Shown one piece after another: positions 1 to 11,072 of a stretch of 15,295 nucleotides of DNA. This DNA is from Discostella pseudostelligera (taxonomy: Eukaryota > Bacillariophyta > Thalassiosirophyceae > Thalassiosirales > Thalassiosiraceae): assembly GCA_036940085.1 (NCBI GenBank), contig JALLBK010000303.1, positions 1 through 15,295 on the forward strand, read 5' to 3'. Numbering within the stretch: position 1 is the stretch's first letter; each line of letters starts with the position of its first letter. The translations under genes were made by a program, and so were the position numbers. The notes under the pieces were generated by a model. It ran no database searches, was not told the DNA's origin, and saw nothing but the letters and a program-made list of their open reading frames with translations.

Positions 1-23
1 AGAACAACAACGCCGTAATAGTA

Positions 24-3000
24 ATGACTACGAAGAGTAGCAGCCACAGCAGCAGTGGTAGCCAGGAAGGAGGGTTAGACGACGGCGGCGTCAATAATCT
101 TGGTAACCCGCACCGGCCTGCCGGGGCCGCAACTGGCGATGACGACAACAAAATCAAACCCGCCAGTGGAACCAATGCTGGTCTTACTGCTGGAATGATA
201 CTCCCCTCGTCAACGGCATTATTGTCGATATCTCCAGCAGCAACAGCAACAGCAACAGCGACAGCAGCGTTGTCGTCGTTATCACCCAAAAGACGACGCA
301 CACTTCCCGGGCTTTCCATACACGAACATTTGCACAGTGAATTACTCCAACTGATTGCAGTCGATAATGCTCCAACAACAACAACAGCAGCATCATCATC
401 ATCACCATTGTCGTCATCATTATCATACCAAACTCTCTTGAATAAATTCACACCACTTCAATTACTGCAACAATCCCAAAATGAAGAACGACGACAGAAC
501 AAGATCTGTGTGGTACATCGATTGTTAGATACTTTGTTGTTGCGAGAGGAGTTGGCTCAATTGCAACAGCATGGACAGCATCGTAAGCACAACAATACCA
601 ATGCTGGTAGCAGTGGTGGTGATTTTGAACAACTAGTAATGCCGGGGCGGATACATGGATGTGTGGGGTCGTATTGGGAGCTACATCCCCCCATTTACCA
701 GGTTGGAAAAACTGTTAATGGAGAATGTGATGATGAAAAGGTACAAGACGGTGACAGCCACAATAGCAACAATCCTTCCTCTTCGCCTTCTCATCCGAGA
801 GAACCAACTCTACTCATGAAGGGGGGAGGACTACGCCTACCAGGATTGGATGTATATAAAACTTTTCGCAAGGGATATTCGATACTTATTTGGGTCCGAC
901 CTACGCTAGTGTCATCCTCCTCTAAATCATCGACATCACTAGTATCGTCGAATGGGAACATGAAAAACGAGAATGAGGAGGAGGAAGAATACCATCTATG
1001 TCCTTCCAACACTGAATCAAACAACTCCAATGGTCAACACCACCCCCGGCCGCGGTCACAAAATCAACCATCACCACCAACACCACCTCCACAAAAGCAG
1101 ATCTTGTATCGATTCGCCACCAGCCTTCATGACCATCATCCACGAAGTGCCGTGGGAGTATGTGCACTATTGGGACAGTGGAAGGCTATTCCGATTCCGA
1201 TGACGCTTCCTCCTTCTTCTTCTTCATCGAAAAATAAAAACAACACCATGACAATGTTGACGACGACTCTCACTGCTTATACCCTGCCATGCAATTCGGA
1301 TTTGGTCATGGAGCGCTTGTATCCGGCATCGGAAATGGCAACACCATCCACCACTGCGGCTACAACTAATCCAACAACGGAGGAGAAGGATGACGAAATC
1401 ACTGACGGCGGGAGCAGTTCCAATGAGGAAAAGGTAGAGAAAATTCCCAAGCCGAGATTAAGGGAAAGCAGCAGGTCAAAGGATTTTGCGACCACCACCC
1501 AACAACATGCACGACGACAACCATCGCAACATCATCCGACAGAACCATCATCGGCGACAAAGCATGCACCAACGTCTCATGCACTCGCATCATCATCAGC
1601 AGCAGTGGCAGCATCTGCAGCTAGTGCGGGGGGATGCATCACTGGCAACATTACATTGCCAGCCGACGAATGGAGCTTAATTGCCATACAACACACTCAT
1701 CCATACTTGCGACGATCGGAACTGATTGTTAGTGTCAATGGCGATGAGATGATGAGGGGAGAATTGGGTTATCCGGTATTGGATGCCGCGTCGATTGGCA
1801 GTGGGGGAGATGCGGTCTCACACCATGGGGCCCAAGAAAAGAAATCTTCTACCACCACCATTGCACCCGATGTTCAGTTGGATGAGCATGAACGACAACG
1901 ATTGCGAGGGATGGGCACACTCGCGGAATGTACGTTGTTCGATGGTGCCTTTAACAATGGCGTGGAATTCGATCTCAATAATCCGACAGAGGAATCAACA
2001 GCGCCGACTACTACGGTGCCGACAAGGAATTGCTGCTCGTGCATCACATCGGTACATTCCGTGGCCCTCCTCTCCGGTCCTCCGGTGCCCAGTACGGTCT
2101 TGGCCCTTGTGGCCGAACGTGGACCGCTAGGTGATTGCTCGTCATCCTCCGTAGGCGAGAAGGCAGGACTCTCCTTTGTGGTTGGTCCGGTACCTACCAA
2201 CCCCCAGAATCGGGATGCCATTGTTGCCTTGTCTGCGGGACACGGATATTACGGCAGTAATCCCGACGGCGGTGGTAATCGAGGACAGGGTGGCAGTGGA
2301 GGTGGTGGTGGCGGGGGCATCATAGGTAGTGGCACCAATCCAGCGGGAAGAGGCATACATGAATTAACACCCCCGCGATCATTGGGCATTCCAGTATCCG
2401 TGGGTATAACCCCTGGCGTGAACCCAGGGGGTGGTAGTAAAAGCGGAATGAGGGGCACGTCGGGAGGAAATAATACTATTGATGATGAGACTTGGATTGG
2501 TAGTCCCGAGGAGAGTGGGGCACATGTCAGTCTGCAGGGTCTGTTAGGACGTGCACCGTGGACATTCCATTCCGCGGACACCAAGTTGTATGGCGGTGTT
2601 GTTTCATCGACATCGACTCCATTGTCAAAAGAAGGTGGAAAGGCGAGACAACATGAACTTAAGACGGCAATCGCGATGAAGATGACGAGAAAGAGAATAG
2701 TATGCTTGCCATCCAAGGCTCCATCTCGCATTGGAGGCGCTGATGCTGTCCCCAAGGTGGGGATTGTCCGTCCTACTCCTCCTTGTCCTCCATTGTCTTC
2801 CACGGGGCTGGAGGTTACCGGCAATTCATCCTATCAAAATGTGACGTGGAATTATATTCGCCGCGAGAGGCAACGGGATTGTACGCTCATGTTCCGCCCA
2901 CCCTTGGCATCATCTTTCACCGAACATTACAGTCTAGAGGACAACCCACCCGTATCATTTCCACGTGCCATCCAGGCTGCCAACGCGATGAATGTTTCAC

Positions 3001-6000
3001 TCTTGCCCTTTCGTTTAGCACTGCCACATGCTGGCAGCGAGGAGGTGAATGATGTTCAGCGCAAAATTCACATCGAGAGTTTTCGGCATATGAATGACCT
3101 TCTGAGCAATAATGGTGAATTGGCCGGTTTGCTCATCCGATTGATCACAGAATGTATACGATGTGGGGGGAGCAGTGCACGAGATGAGGCTCTACAGAAT
3201 GGCGTAATTCACGTATTGGCGACCTTGGTTCGAAAGGTATTGATCCGTGGGGTTAGATTGGGATTGTTGGGATCAAGAGATAAAGCAGTGGGCGCAGCCT
3301 CGGAAATGAACGGAGGCGCAGGATCGAGTAGGAAAAATTCTGTTCTCAGTGCCGAAAACACTGATTACGATATTGATCACGATTCGTCGTGCCCTCCGTT
3401 CGTATCATCGTCAATCGTCGATGCAATGATAGAATTGATCGACGCCTGCTGTGGTCCAGTGTTCGGCAGTGTGTCAACAACCGGTCCTCATCATTCTACT
3501 CCAGCATTCGTTGATAATCCATATCGAGGGCTGCTACGGGTACGGCGTGCTTCAGATATTGCATTGACCGCCCTTTTTGGTCTAGCAATGGACTTTGATT
3601 TGATAGGAAATGATGCTTCGGCAGCCGCACCTCTACTCAAGGCGATTGCTGATCGGTATTGTCACTTAGTGTCGATGAACACTGATCATGCTCGTACTTT
3701 TGTTGAGGAAGACTACGGTTTGTTTCTGAGGAACCAAATCAATCTGCAATTCTTTTTAGATTGCATACGAATCCGCTTCGACCACTCGTTGGTGTCATCT
3801 TCGAGGCAGATGGCGCCGCAACTATTAACTCCAGGGACAGCTGAAAGTTCAGTTGCAGTGGTAGCTTCATCGCTCTCTTCAATATTGCTCACCATGCTTC
3901 TCTCTACGCTCACATCTTCCGCTGGCTTATCCGTATCCCGTGGAGAACGCGACGTCGGTGCATTGGTTGCCACTCTCACTGAATGCCCCCTCGGCTCATT
4001 ATGTGCTCACGTGGTTACGACTACCTTTGCAAGCCTGCTGGTGAAATGTGGTGTGCTGAGTTCACTCTGCCTAGGACAATCGACAGTACCGCCCCCATTA
4101 AATCAAAAGAAGAGAGTCGATCGTCGCCCGCGTAATCACAAAGATCTTGCACTGGAATCTCGGTTAGGGAGGAATATGCTACTTTGCCATTACCACGATA
4201 TCGTGGCCCCTTTGCTATTGAGTCGAAGCAGTCCGCGATTTTCGTTGCAGCCAAGTGGTAGCGAGTCTGGCAAAGGTAGTGAGAGCCACGATTCTTCGCA
4301 TTCTATCGATCTGAATCCCGATGAGGACAACTCTCCCCTTGACTGGTCTCATCATTGGCGTCTTTCGTTGCTTACATTTGCGGTGCGTTCATGTTGCATT
4401 TTATTGTGGTGATGATTCAGTATATCTAACAATATATTTTTGTTTGACTATATCCACCACACCGGTTCGATGGTTGTCTGCAGTGGCTGAGTTCATTGGC
4501 AAGCGCGGATGAGCGAAGCTCGATCTCAACATCTACTGGACATTTGCTCCTCTTGGCAGGAAGGGCGGGTTCGCTTGATGGAGCCATTTTGGGACATGGG
4601 CGCGAGAAGAAGCCAGCAGAGGAAATGCTGACGGTACTATCGCAATTTCTTGTACTGGACTCGAAGGAAAAGGATAACAGGTGAGATCTGCAAGGCTGTG
4701 TTTTCCTTGTGCATCTCTGATGATTTTGTCTCATGGTATGTTACACTTGGCAAGAGCCGAATCGATGTCAAAGAGGTTATCGGCGTTTATGCCACTTCTT
4801 CCTGGGATAGTGCAGTCGCTTCTTTCTGTTTCAGTATGCAGACATGACCCACATGGTGACCAGATGGAGGTGAAGTTTACCATAACTGATGAAAGTGAGC
4901 TCGCGGTTGGTGCTCTGAAACAACTACTATCAGTGCTAAGTCTCGCTATCCAAGCACTCTACGGAACAAAAAAAGGAGGATTGCTTAAAGCAAAAGGTGA
5001 TACAAAAAATGGTGCGCATCTCAATAGAGCTAAGACAGTGTCTGTGTCAGGGGCCAAAGAGTATGCTCCAATCTTGCTACATGTTGTGGCATTGCTGTGT
5101 GAACCGATTCAGCTGATCAAGAAGCGGTTGAATGACAAGCAACAAACGTCAGGGCGTGTCAATGATGCTACTCAGCTATTAGAGCCAACACAACGCGAGC
5201 GAGTTGACTCAACAGATAAAGACTGGGTCGACGTTCATCATTCTCCTTCATTAGATCCACTAGCGACTGGTGATATTCCCCGTGACGACAAAGTGGCAGC
5301 ATTGGGTCATACTGCGCCTCCATTAATACAAAAATCTGACGACGGTAGTGTAATAAGCATTGAACTTGGGTCTAGGCCTGAGCAGAGTGTCTACGATCAC
5401 CTGTGCTCCGTCCAAGACATTGCACTTTACGCAACATCTAGATTGCTCGCCCAAGCGATGAAATACGGCGGAGGAGAAGCGTCAACCGCAGTTTGGCGCA
5501 GTGTTGTGGCTTCTTTGTCAAGCAACAAGTTTGCCCCGTCAGCAGACTTGAATGAAAACGAAATCGGTGATGCAATAGGGAACAATGAAGCACCGCGGAT
5601 CGTTGAGAAAGCACTATCTACGTCAACTCTTTGTCACCTTGCTGCTCTAGTCTTAAGTAAATTCTCGCGGCGTCACGACGAATCTCGATCACCATGGAAT
5701 CTTGAGACGTGCTCTTCGGTCGCTCGCTTATTGGACTTGGTGGAAGAAAAGCGATTGCTGTCCAGCACTCATTCCAGCTGCTCCAGGAAGTATGACATCG
5801 ACCAAGTGCGCCTACTTATTGCCCTGCTAGAGGTTATGGCATCTGGTCGTGAAAGCGGGGGATGGTTACAGAGCACGCACTTAGCCTCGCATTTCTCCTC
5901 TCAAGATTATGAAAAGCCAAGCCTGATTGAAGACGGAAATAAATGCACAGATGCAGCAAATGACATGGGAAAGGCACCCCCCCACGCTAACTATGAAATG

Positions 6001-9000
6001 TATCATCGTACATTCAGTGGGAAGAATTCCATTTGCCCATCGACTTCAAAGCTTCTCCTCCCCATTTTGCAGTCATGCGTGCGAATTGTGCTACCAGCAA
6101 CGGGTATCATAAGAAGCGAAGCTGTTGTTATAACTGCAGCTACCACAAATTCCTCATCAAAACTCTTGAAGCTCGTGTGTGATGAGCTTCATCAATCGCT
6201 TGTTGCTGCGATAGAAGGCCTAGGTTTCCCCATTGCACGAGACGTGTTTTTAAATGCTATCGCTGCTTTACGTCGGTCGATATCCCACCACGATCATATG
6301 GGCGACACTGGAGCGATAACGGTTTGTAGTACTTTGGCAGTGGAGATCACAAGACCAATGAGGTCCAGGTACTTGGCCGAAAGTAATCGAAAAGAAAGAG
6401 CATCTTTTGACGCATACGAAGACGACGAGGCTATTAATCATGGTCAACAGTCAGAATTGATACTAGAACCATCTGGCCCAGACAAGAATCCAGGGAGTAA
6501 TGAAGGAATTCATTCTCAGGTCATTGAACAACTGATTTTGGGCGTAAATGTAGTTCCAAAGAACGATGCAGATTTCGTTGCTTTCCCAGGAGACGCCAGC
6601 CGCGATGACGACCCCACTAAGATCTTCATGTCACCTATGGGTTGGTCTCACTACAAAGGTCTTGGTACCGCTATCAATCGCTGTTACACCGAAGAATCTA
6701 ATTTCGAAACTCCAGAAGGGAAAGCAAAATCGGTTCTGACGATTCTCCACTCATACATCGACAACTGGGACAAAGTTCAGATTCAAGATGAAGCTGAAGC
6801 GGAGCTTGTTGATCTTTTTGATGAAAGCATCAACCTTGACTCTACCAGTAAAGTACTTGCTGAGGACTTTGACGCGCAAGGTCATTCAAAAGCGCTTGAT
6901 TCGTCGAGGAAGCCGAGCTCGACGCTCGTCACAACCTTATCTGCATCTGATGCCATGGCGCGGTTTATCGAAGCTCAGTCAATGTTACGACATCAACATC
7001 AATACCTTGGCTCTGAATATTTTCTTCGTCGTAGGTTTGGGCGAACTGCTTTCGTAGAACGATTATGTTGGAACACGTGGATGGATTGTACTGACTCAAG
7101 AATAAGCAATTGCTTGTGGGAGCGGGTGAGTGGCTGTTTTTTTGTTTCTGTGTCATTTCTGATTGTGTGCACTCATTATTCGTCATCACTGTAACATTCT
7201 TCCAGTCTGTGAATGATGGGGGGCGCGACTTTTCGAGCAAACTTGCAACCGTCCAAGTGTTCCCTCTTTTTCCGCGATTTATTCCTAGTTATTTGGATCA
7301 TTCTCCTTCAAGCGCTAGCATGGACATAAAATTGCTCAGCCAGAACATCACAATTGTTGATATCACCAAACAAGAAATAACGGAGGAGATGTTGCAGCAG
7401 TTCGACAGTCTGAATGACTATGCCTTGGACGAGGCTACTTCAGCCGATTTTGACGAGGGTGATGCTGACATAAATATCACAGGAAGACATGGCGTAGATT
7501 TCAGCTTGTCAACTGATGATGATAATCACACAGATGTAGAAAAGGTTGAATCTCTTAAGGTTGGCGCCGAAACCAAATCAGAAGTTACCCGAGAACATTT
7601 GGTGATGAGCCCCGCAGCCATCCAGCAAGGTAGCTTTCATTTCGCTACATCAAGCTTTTCGTTTCCACCAGACAGTAGCTCACTTCATAGCATGGGTGAA
7701 GGAAGGAGACTCGGTGGTGGATCAATGGAAGAATATTATAGTAGTTGTCTCCAGGTGAAACCCGATTGCAGGTGAATGTCGTCGTTGTTCAATATTGCCT
7801 CTTTTTAAGATTCGAACAGTAGATTTCACCTTGACACATTTCCTTGCTCACGATACTGCTTTTTCTCGCGATGAACTACCTACAGCCTAAAGTGCACCCT
7901 TATTCTCACCGAAAGCCATTTGATTATTGAATATGAAGACGGAGACGGCTTAGCTGAGGAAGAAAACGAGCCTCGTTACCAAAAGAGGCAGCATGACCTC
8001 TCTGTTGATGAATCTCTTAAACGTGACGAGGAGAAGCACATGAACTCCGCTCTTCGTCTCAAAGCGACGAGATGGAATATATCAGAAGCTTCACATATTT
8101 ATCTCCGGCGATACAGGCTTCGCGATTCTGCGTTAGAGCTCTTCTTCATTCCATCGGCAGGCTTGACAACTGGCGGTTCGGCCGTCTTCGCGGGATCTAG
8201 ATCATTGTTCATTGACTTTGGAGCAGGTACATGGGGAAACACAAGGCGAGATGATGCCGCTAACGCCATCATGAAACGTGCTCCGATGCAAACAGTAAAG
8301 CAGTGGCCAGATAAGTCGGGGCAATTCCTTCACGAAGAGCTTAAGAAACTGATGCACGCATGGAGTCACGGTGCCATATCAAACTTTGACTACTTATTGA
8401 GTTTGAATATCCTTGCAGGACGGTCGTATAACGACATTTGTCAGTATCCAGTGTTTCCCTGGGTCTTATCCAATTACACATCAGAAGAGGCTCCATACCT
8501 ACTCGACAGAGCTAACTTTCGGGATTTGTCCAAGCCGATGGGAGCGTTAAATGAAGAACGGCTTGCTGAACTCCTTGATCGGTTCCAGACTTTTGATGAT
8601 CCAGCCATTCCTCCATTCATGTATGGTTCTCATTATTCAACGAGCGCAGGTGTGGTGATTCATTTCCTGCTTAGGCTTCACCCATTTTCTTCCCTACATC
8701 GGCAGCTTCAATCAGGCCATTTCGATGTGGCAGATCGCCTATTTAGCTCTGTCCAGCGAACTTGGGAGATGTGTACAGGAAGGTCAGCTGCTGAAGTGAA
8801 AGAGTTAACACCCGAGTTCTACTCGAATCCTGCTTTTTTGAGGAATTCGAATGAGTTCAAACTTGGAACGAGCCAAGACGGGGAGGTTCTCGGTGATGTA
8901 ATATTGCCCGCGTGGGCGAAAGGAAGTCCTGAAAGATTTATAGAAATCATGCGACTTGCTTTGGAGAGTGATATTTGTTCAGATATGCTGCCTGACTGGA

Positions 9001-10895
9001 TTGATCTAATCTTTGGAAGAAAGCAACAGGGGAAGGCAGCAATTGAGGCGCACAACGTTTACTTCTATTTAACATATTATGGATCCGTGGATGTTGCGAG
9101 TATAGAGGACGAAGGATTGCGCCATGCAACAGAGCTTCAAATTGCTCATTTTGGTCAGTGTCCAATGCAATTATTCTATCGACGCCACGGAAAGAAGCAA
9201 ACGCGGAACTACTTCCGTCGCCACCAGACGCTCTCGGATTTATATGATTTGAAGAATGCACCTCTTAGTGCTCAACTGTCTCTTGATCAGTTAGCATCTA
9301 GAGCTGTAGACAAGAACGAGGAGTTTATCACGACAAGAGCACTTCCTTTTATGGACGCACCCTTGTCGCATTGGGTAAGTTCCACATTGATGCGGATCAG
9401 AATTCTTACAACTTCGTTTACTAATGTTTTCGTGTCGACACAGATATATCTCGGAGCTCCCCCGCCAGGTCCTCACGCACCTCTCATCTCCATCAGGTTG
9501 GCATTGGCGGATCGATGCCTCGCTGTCGACTCTAAGGGAATCTTTCACTTTTTCCGCTGGGCTTGGAAACCAGACTTTGGTGATGATGAGATGTCAGATG
9601 GGGATTCCGGTACCTCTCACGATGACGCCGCCGATAAAGAAGGCATTTTTCGAGACAAAGGTTGCTTCGTGACGCAAAGAGAACTTTTCAGTTTTCGTAG
9701 CATTCCCCGCCTACCATATTCCTCCAATAGAATGGAAGACAGTCGAGTTGTGACAGTGGCTATATCAAAAACAATGTTTGCAAACAGATCCCTTTTACTT
9801 GTCATAAGTGATGGTGATGGGAAGGGTGCACTAGCATTGCAACTCGTAGATCCGATCAAAGGAGAGATAAGAGGAGAGGTAATCGTCCCATCAATTCATG
9901 CTGACTGTATAACTGCTATTGATCTTGATCCAATTGGCGCCGCGTCGGGACAAGGGGGTGTAGGCGGCGAGCTTGCTATTGTGGGGAGCGCCGATGGAAG
10001 TGCTACCCTCTGGCGATTTATATCGTCCCATTATTGGCCACTGCGACCACGATTAAGAGTGACGGGTCATGGTGGCGCACCAATATATGGTGTTTCAATA
10101 TCGAGTTCACTTGGAGTTTGTGCAAGCGTTTCGTCCAAATTGTGTTGCATCTTCGACATTGGTAATGGCACGATGATACGAAATTTCACGCCTCCGCAAA
10201 GTGTTGGCAGTGGCGAAAACATGGACATTGTTGATCACGAAGTTGAGACCACATTTGCCGATACTCCTGCTCTGTGCCTCAGTATTTTGGGCTTTCTTAT
10301 CGCTGTTTGCTCCACAAAATACATGGCTGGAGATGACATTGCGAAAGAAGTCTTTTCACTTGAACTTTTTACTGTGGAGGGAAGACACGTAAGCTCCTAC
10401 CCGCTCGAACCACGAACGGGGATGCCTAAGAAGATTTTCCCAACTGCAGATGGGAGAGCAGTTTTTGTCTGCGGGGCGGGAGGAGTTTCAATTCATCTCG
10501 TATCCTCCATCCGGCCGCTAGCTCTAGTTGATAAGTGGAAAATCTCAGGAGCACCAGGGTTTGGGCCAACGACTGAACAGGCCGTGTATGATCTCGACTT
10601 CGGGCCAACTATTGCCAGGCCAGTTGTGGCTGCAGCTGGATGTTCCGCGGGAGCTTTGCGTTTGCACGCATTGCGAGGAATCAGTCTTTGGAGTCAAGAG
10701 CACCAGCGAAATACAGTCTCATCAGCAGTTGGAAGCGTCTTAGCATTACCCGCGCAAACTGTCAAGAATGCCTTGGGCGGTGTTTCGTCGTTTGGATCCA
10801 GCTTCTTTGGCTCCGCAAAAGAAATTTCCAAAGAGGCGTTTAGTGTCGTAAAGGAGCGGGAAGGTGGATTCTTCTTTCGAAAGAAGAAGGGATAA
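24..10895 (+). CDS. Giant BEACH-domain protein (neurobeachin/LRBA/Lvs-like), six exons
   Basis: My spliced model joins 24-4382, 4484-4680, 4755-7125, 7206-7771, 7886-9374 and 9444-10895; it sums to 10434 nt, giving 3477 residues plus TAA. Residues 1-205 are low complexity with helical stretches. About 208-700 is a ConA/LamG-like domain (GYSILIWVRPT near 284; DEWSLIAIQHTHPYLRRSEL near 545) with large insertions. About 936-2309 is helical, solenoid-like. A PH-BEACH domain lies at about 2490-2625 (DSALELFF, RSLFIDFG). The BEACH domain at about 2645-2930 is unmistakable (LTPEFYSNPAFLRNSNEF, DVILPAWAKGSPERFI, WIDLIFGRKQQGKAA, FGQCPMQLF). WD40 repeats follow (GSADGSATLWRF near 3176). Known family role: scaffolds for vesicle, endolysosomal and membrane-protein traffic at cytosolic membrane faces. 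There is no C-terminal FYVE finger, which argues against the WDFY3 class. Start caveat: no in-frame stop lies between base 1 and ATG 24, so the gene may begin upstream. The BEACH identity is secure; the N-terminal domain limits are approximate. Confidence 0.9.
234..420 (+). repeat. CAG/CAA/CAT triplet tracts coding low-complexity protein
   Basis: Two tracts lie in exon 1. About 235-269 is built of AACAGC units and is read as alternating Ala-Thr, not Gln. About 373-403 runs CAA, CAG, then CAT triplets, read as Thr/Ala/Ser, with TCATCA triplets following to 420. Such perfect short triplet runs are typical replication-slippage sites, so length variation between alleles is likely. Confidence 0.7.
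2263..2338 (+). repeat. Gly-rich GGN triplet tract in the BEACH gene
   Basis: A GGT/GGC/GGG-rich stretch encodes a Gly-rich linker (GGGNRGQGGSGGGGGGG, about residues 751-767) downstream of the lectin-like domain. It is low complexity and probably a flexible spacer; no motif is visible in it. Confidence 0.65.
4383..4483 (+). other. Intron 1 of the BEACH gene (101 bp, phase 0)
   Basis: The donor GTGCGT follows the codon GCG, and the acceptor is TTGTCTGCAG followed by TGGCTGAG. Splicing joins ...LLTFA to WLSSLASADE and avoids the in-frame TGA at 4410-4412. The interior is AT-rich, and a pyrimidine-leaning stretch precedes the acceptor. The donor has C at +4, slightly off consensus. Confidence 0.82.
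4681..4754 (+). other. Intron 2 of the BEACH gene (74 bp, phase 2)
   Basis: The donor is AG followed by GTGAGA and the acceptor is CACTTGGCAAG. The split codon AG|A encodes Arg, joining KEKDN-R to AESMSKRLSAF. The acceptor is the first AG after the one close to the donor and restores the frame exactly. If the intron is retained, translation stops at the TGA inside the donor (4682-4684). Confidence 0.78.
7126..7205 (+). other. Intron 3 of the BEACH gene (80 bp, phase 0)
   Basis: The donor is CGG followed by GTGAGT, and the acceptor is CATTCTTCCAG after a T-rich tract. The junction reads NCLWER-SVNDGGRDFSS. The peptide read through the intron is hydrophobic and Cys/Phe-rich, unlike either flank, and ends in a stop at 7192-7194. 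Both splice sites are strong. Confidence 0.88.
7772..7885 (+). other. Intron 4 of the BEACH gene (114 bp, phase 2), at the start of PH-BEACH
   Basis: The donor is GCAG followed by GTGAAT and the acceptor is CTACCTACAG. The split codon AG|C encodes Ser, joining SCLQVKPDC to SLKCTLILTESHLIIEYE. This restores the expected first strands of a PH-BEACH fold, which typically read like C..V.P...V.G.L.IT..HL.F. A second in-frame splice pair exists: donor at 7755 and acceptor ending 7892, which would drop eight residues. Confidence 0.75.
9375..9443 (+). other. Intron 5 of the BEACH gene (69 bp, phase 0, no in-frame stop)
   Basis: The donor TGG followed by GTAAGT is perfect consensus, and the acceptor is GTGTCGACACAG. 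The intron length is 3 x 23 and contains no stop, so both spliced and unspliced mRNAs stay open. Splicing joins DAPLSHW to IYLGAPPPG, placing the intron between BEACH and the WD40 region. A gene finder relying on open frames alone would read straight through it. Confidence 0.82.
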
Positions 10896-11072
10896 GTATA
10901 CAATTTTTTGCGATAGATTGTCAACAATTTATACTGTGGCCAACCCGATGTTGTAGAATTGGCCCGCTCTTGTTTATTTGCTACCAAATAGACCGTAAAA
11001 CTAATGGCAACAGAAGCCCCTCGATTTCCCTGCCTCGAATTCATTGCGTATGTTGATCATTGCACCTTCCTC
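10896..11072. other. Convergent intergenic region (177 bp)
   Basis: This short gap separates the stop codon of the BEACH gene (+) from the stop codon of the TPR gene (-). It must hold both 3' UTRs and polyadenylation signals. No canonical AATAAA is seen on either strand; AT-rich patches lie near 10901-10935 and 10970-10990. No RNA gene or extra ORF is convincing here. Confidence 0.6.

Noticed and set aside
1434..1620. Possible intron removing part of the low-complexity insert (AAG/GTAGAG to CTGCAG)
   Set aside because: Its 187-bp length would break the long open frame, and the donor is weak.
2410..2430. CCCCTGG / CCAGGGG inverted repeat
   Set aside because: It is within coding sequence for a Gly/Pro-rich stretch; 7-bp arms are expected by chance in G/C-rich codons.
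2249..2824. 191-residue - strand open frame
   Set aside because: It is antisense to the BEACH exon; its Pro/Leu-rich composition mirrors Gly-rich and Glu-poor sense codons, and there is no motif or splice support.
7110..7205. Upstream part of the frame that contains exon 4 (starting MLVGAGEWLFF)
   Set aside because: It begins with the end of exon 3 read out of frame and continues through intron 3; the GTGAGT donor and CTTCCAG acceptor define the real boundary.
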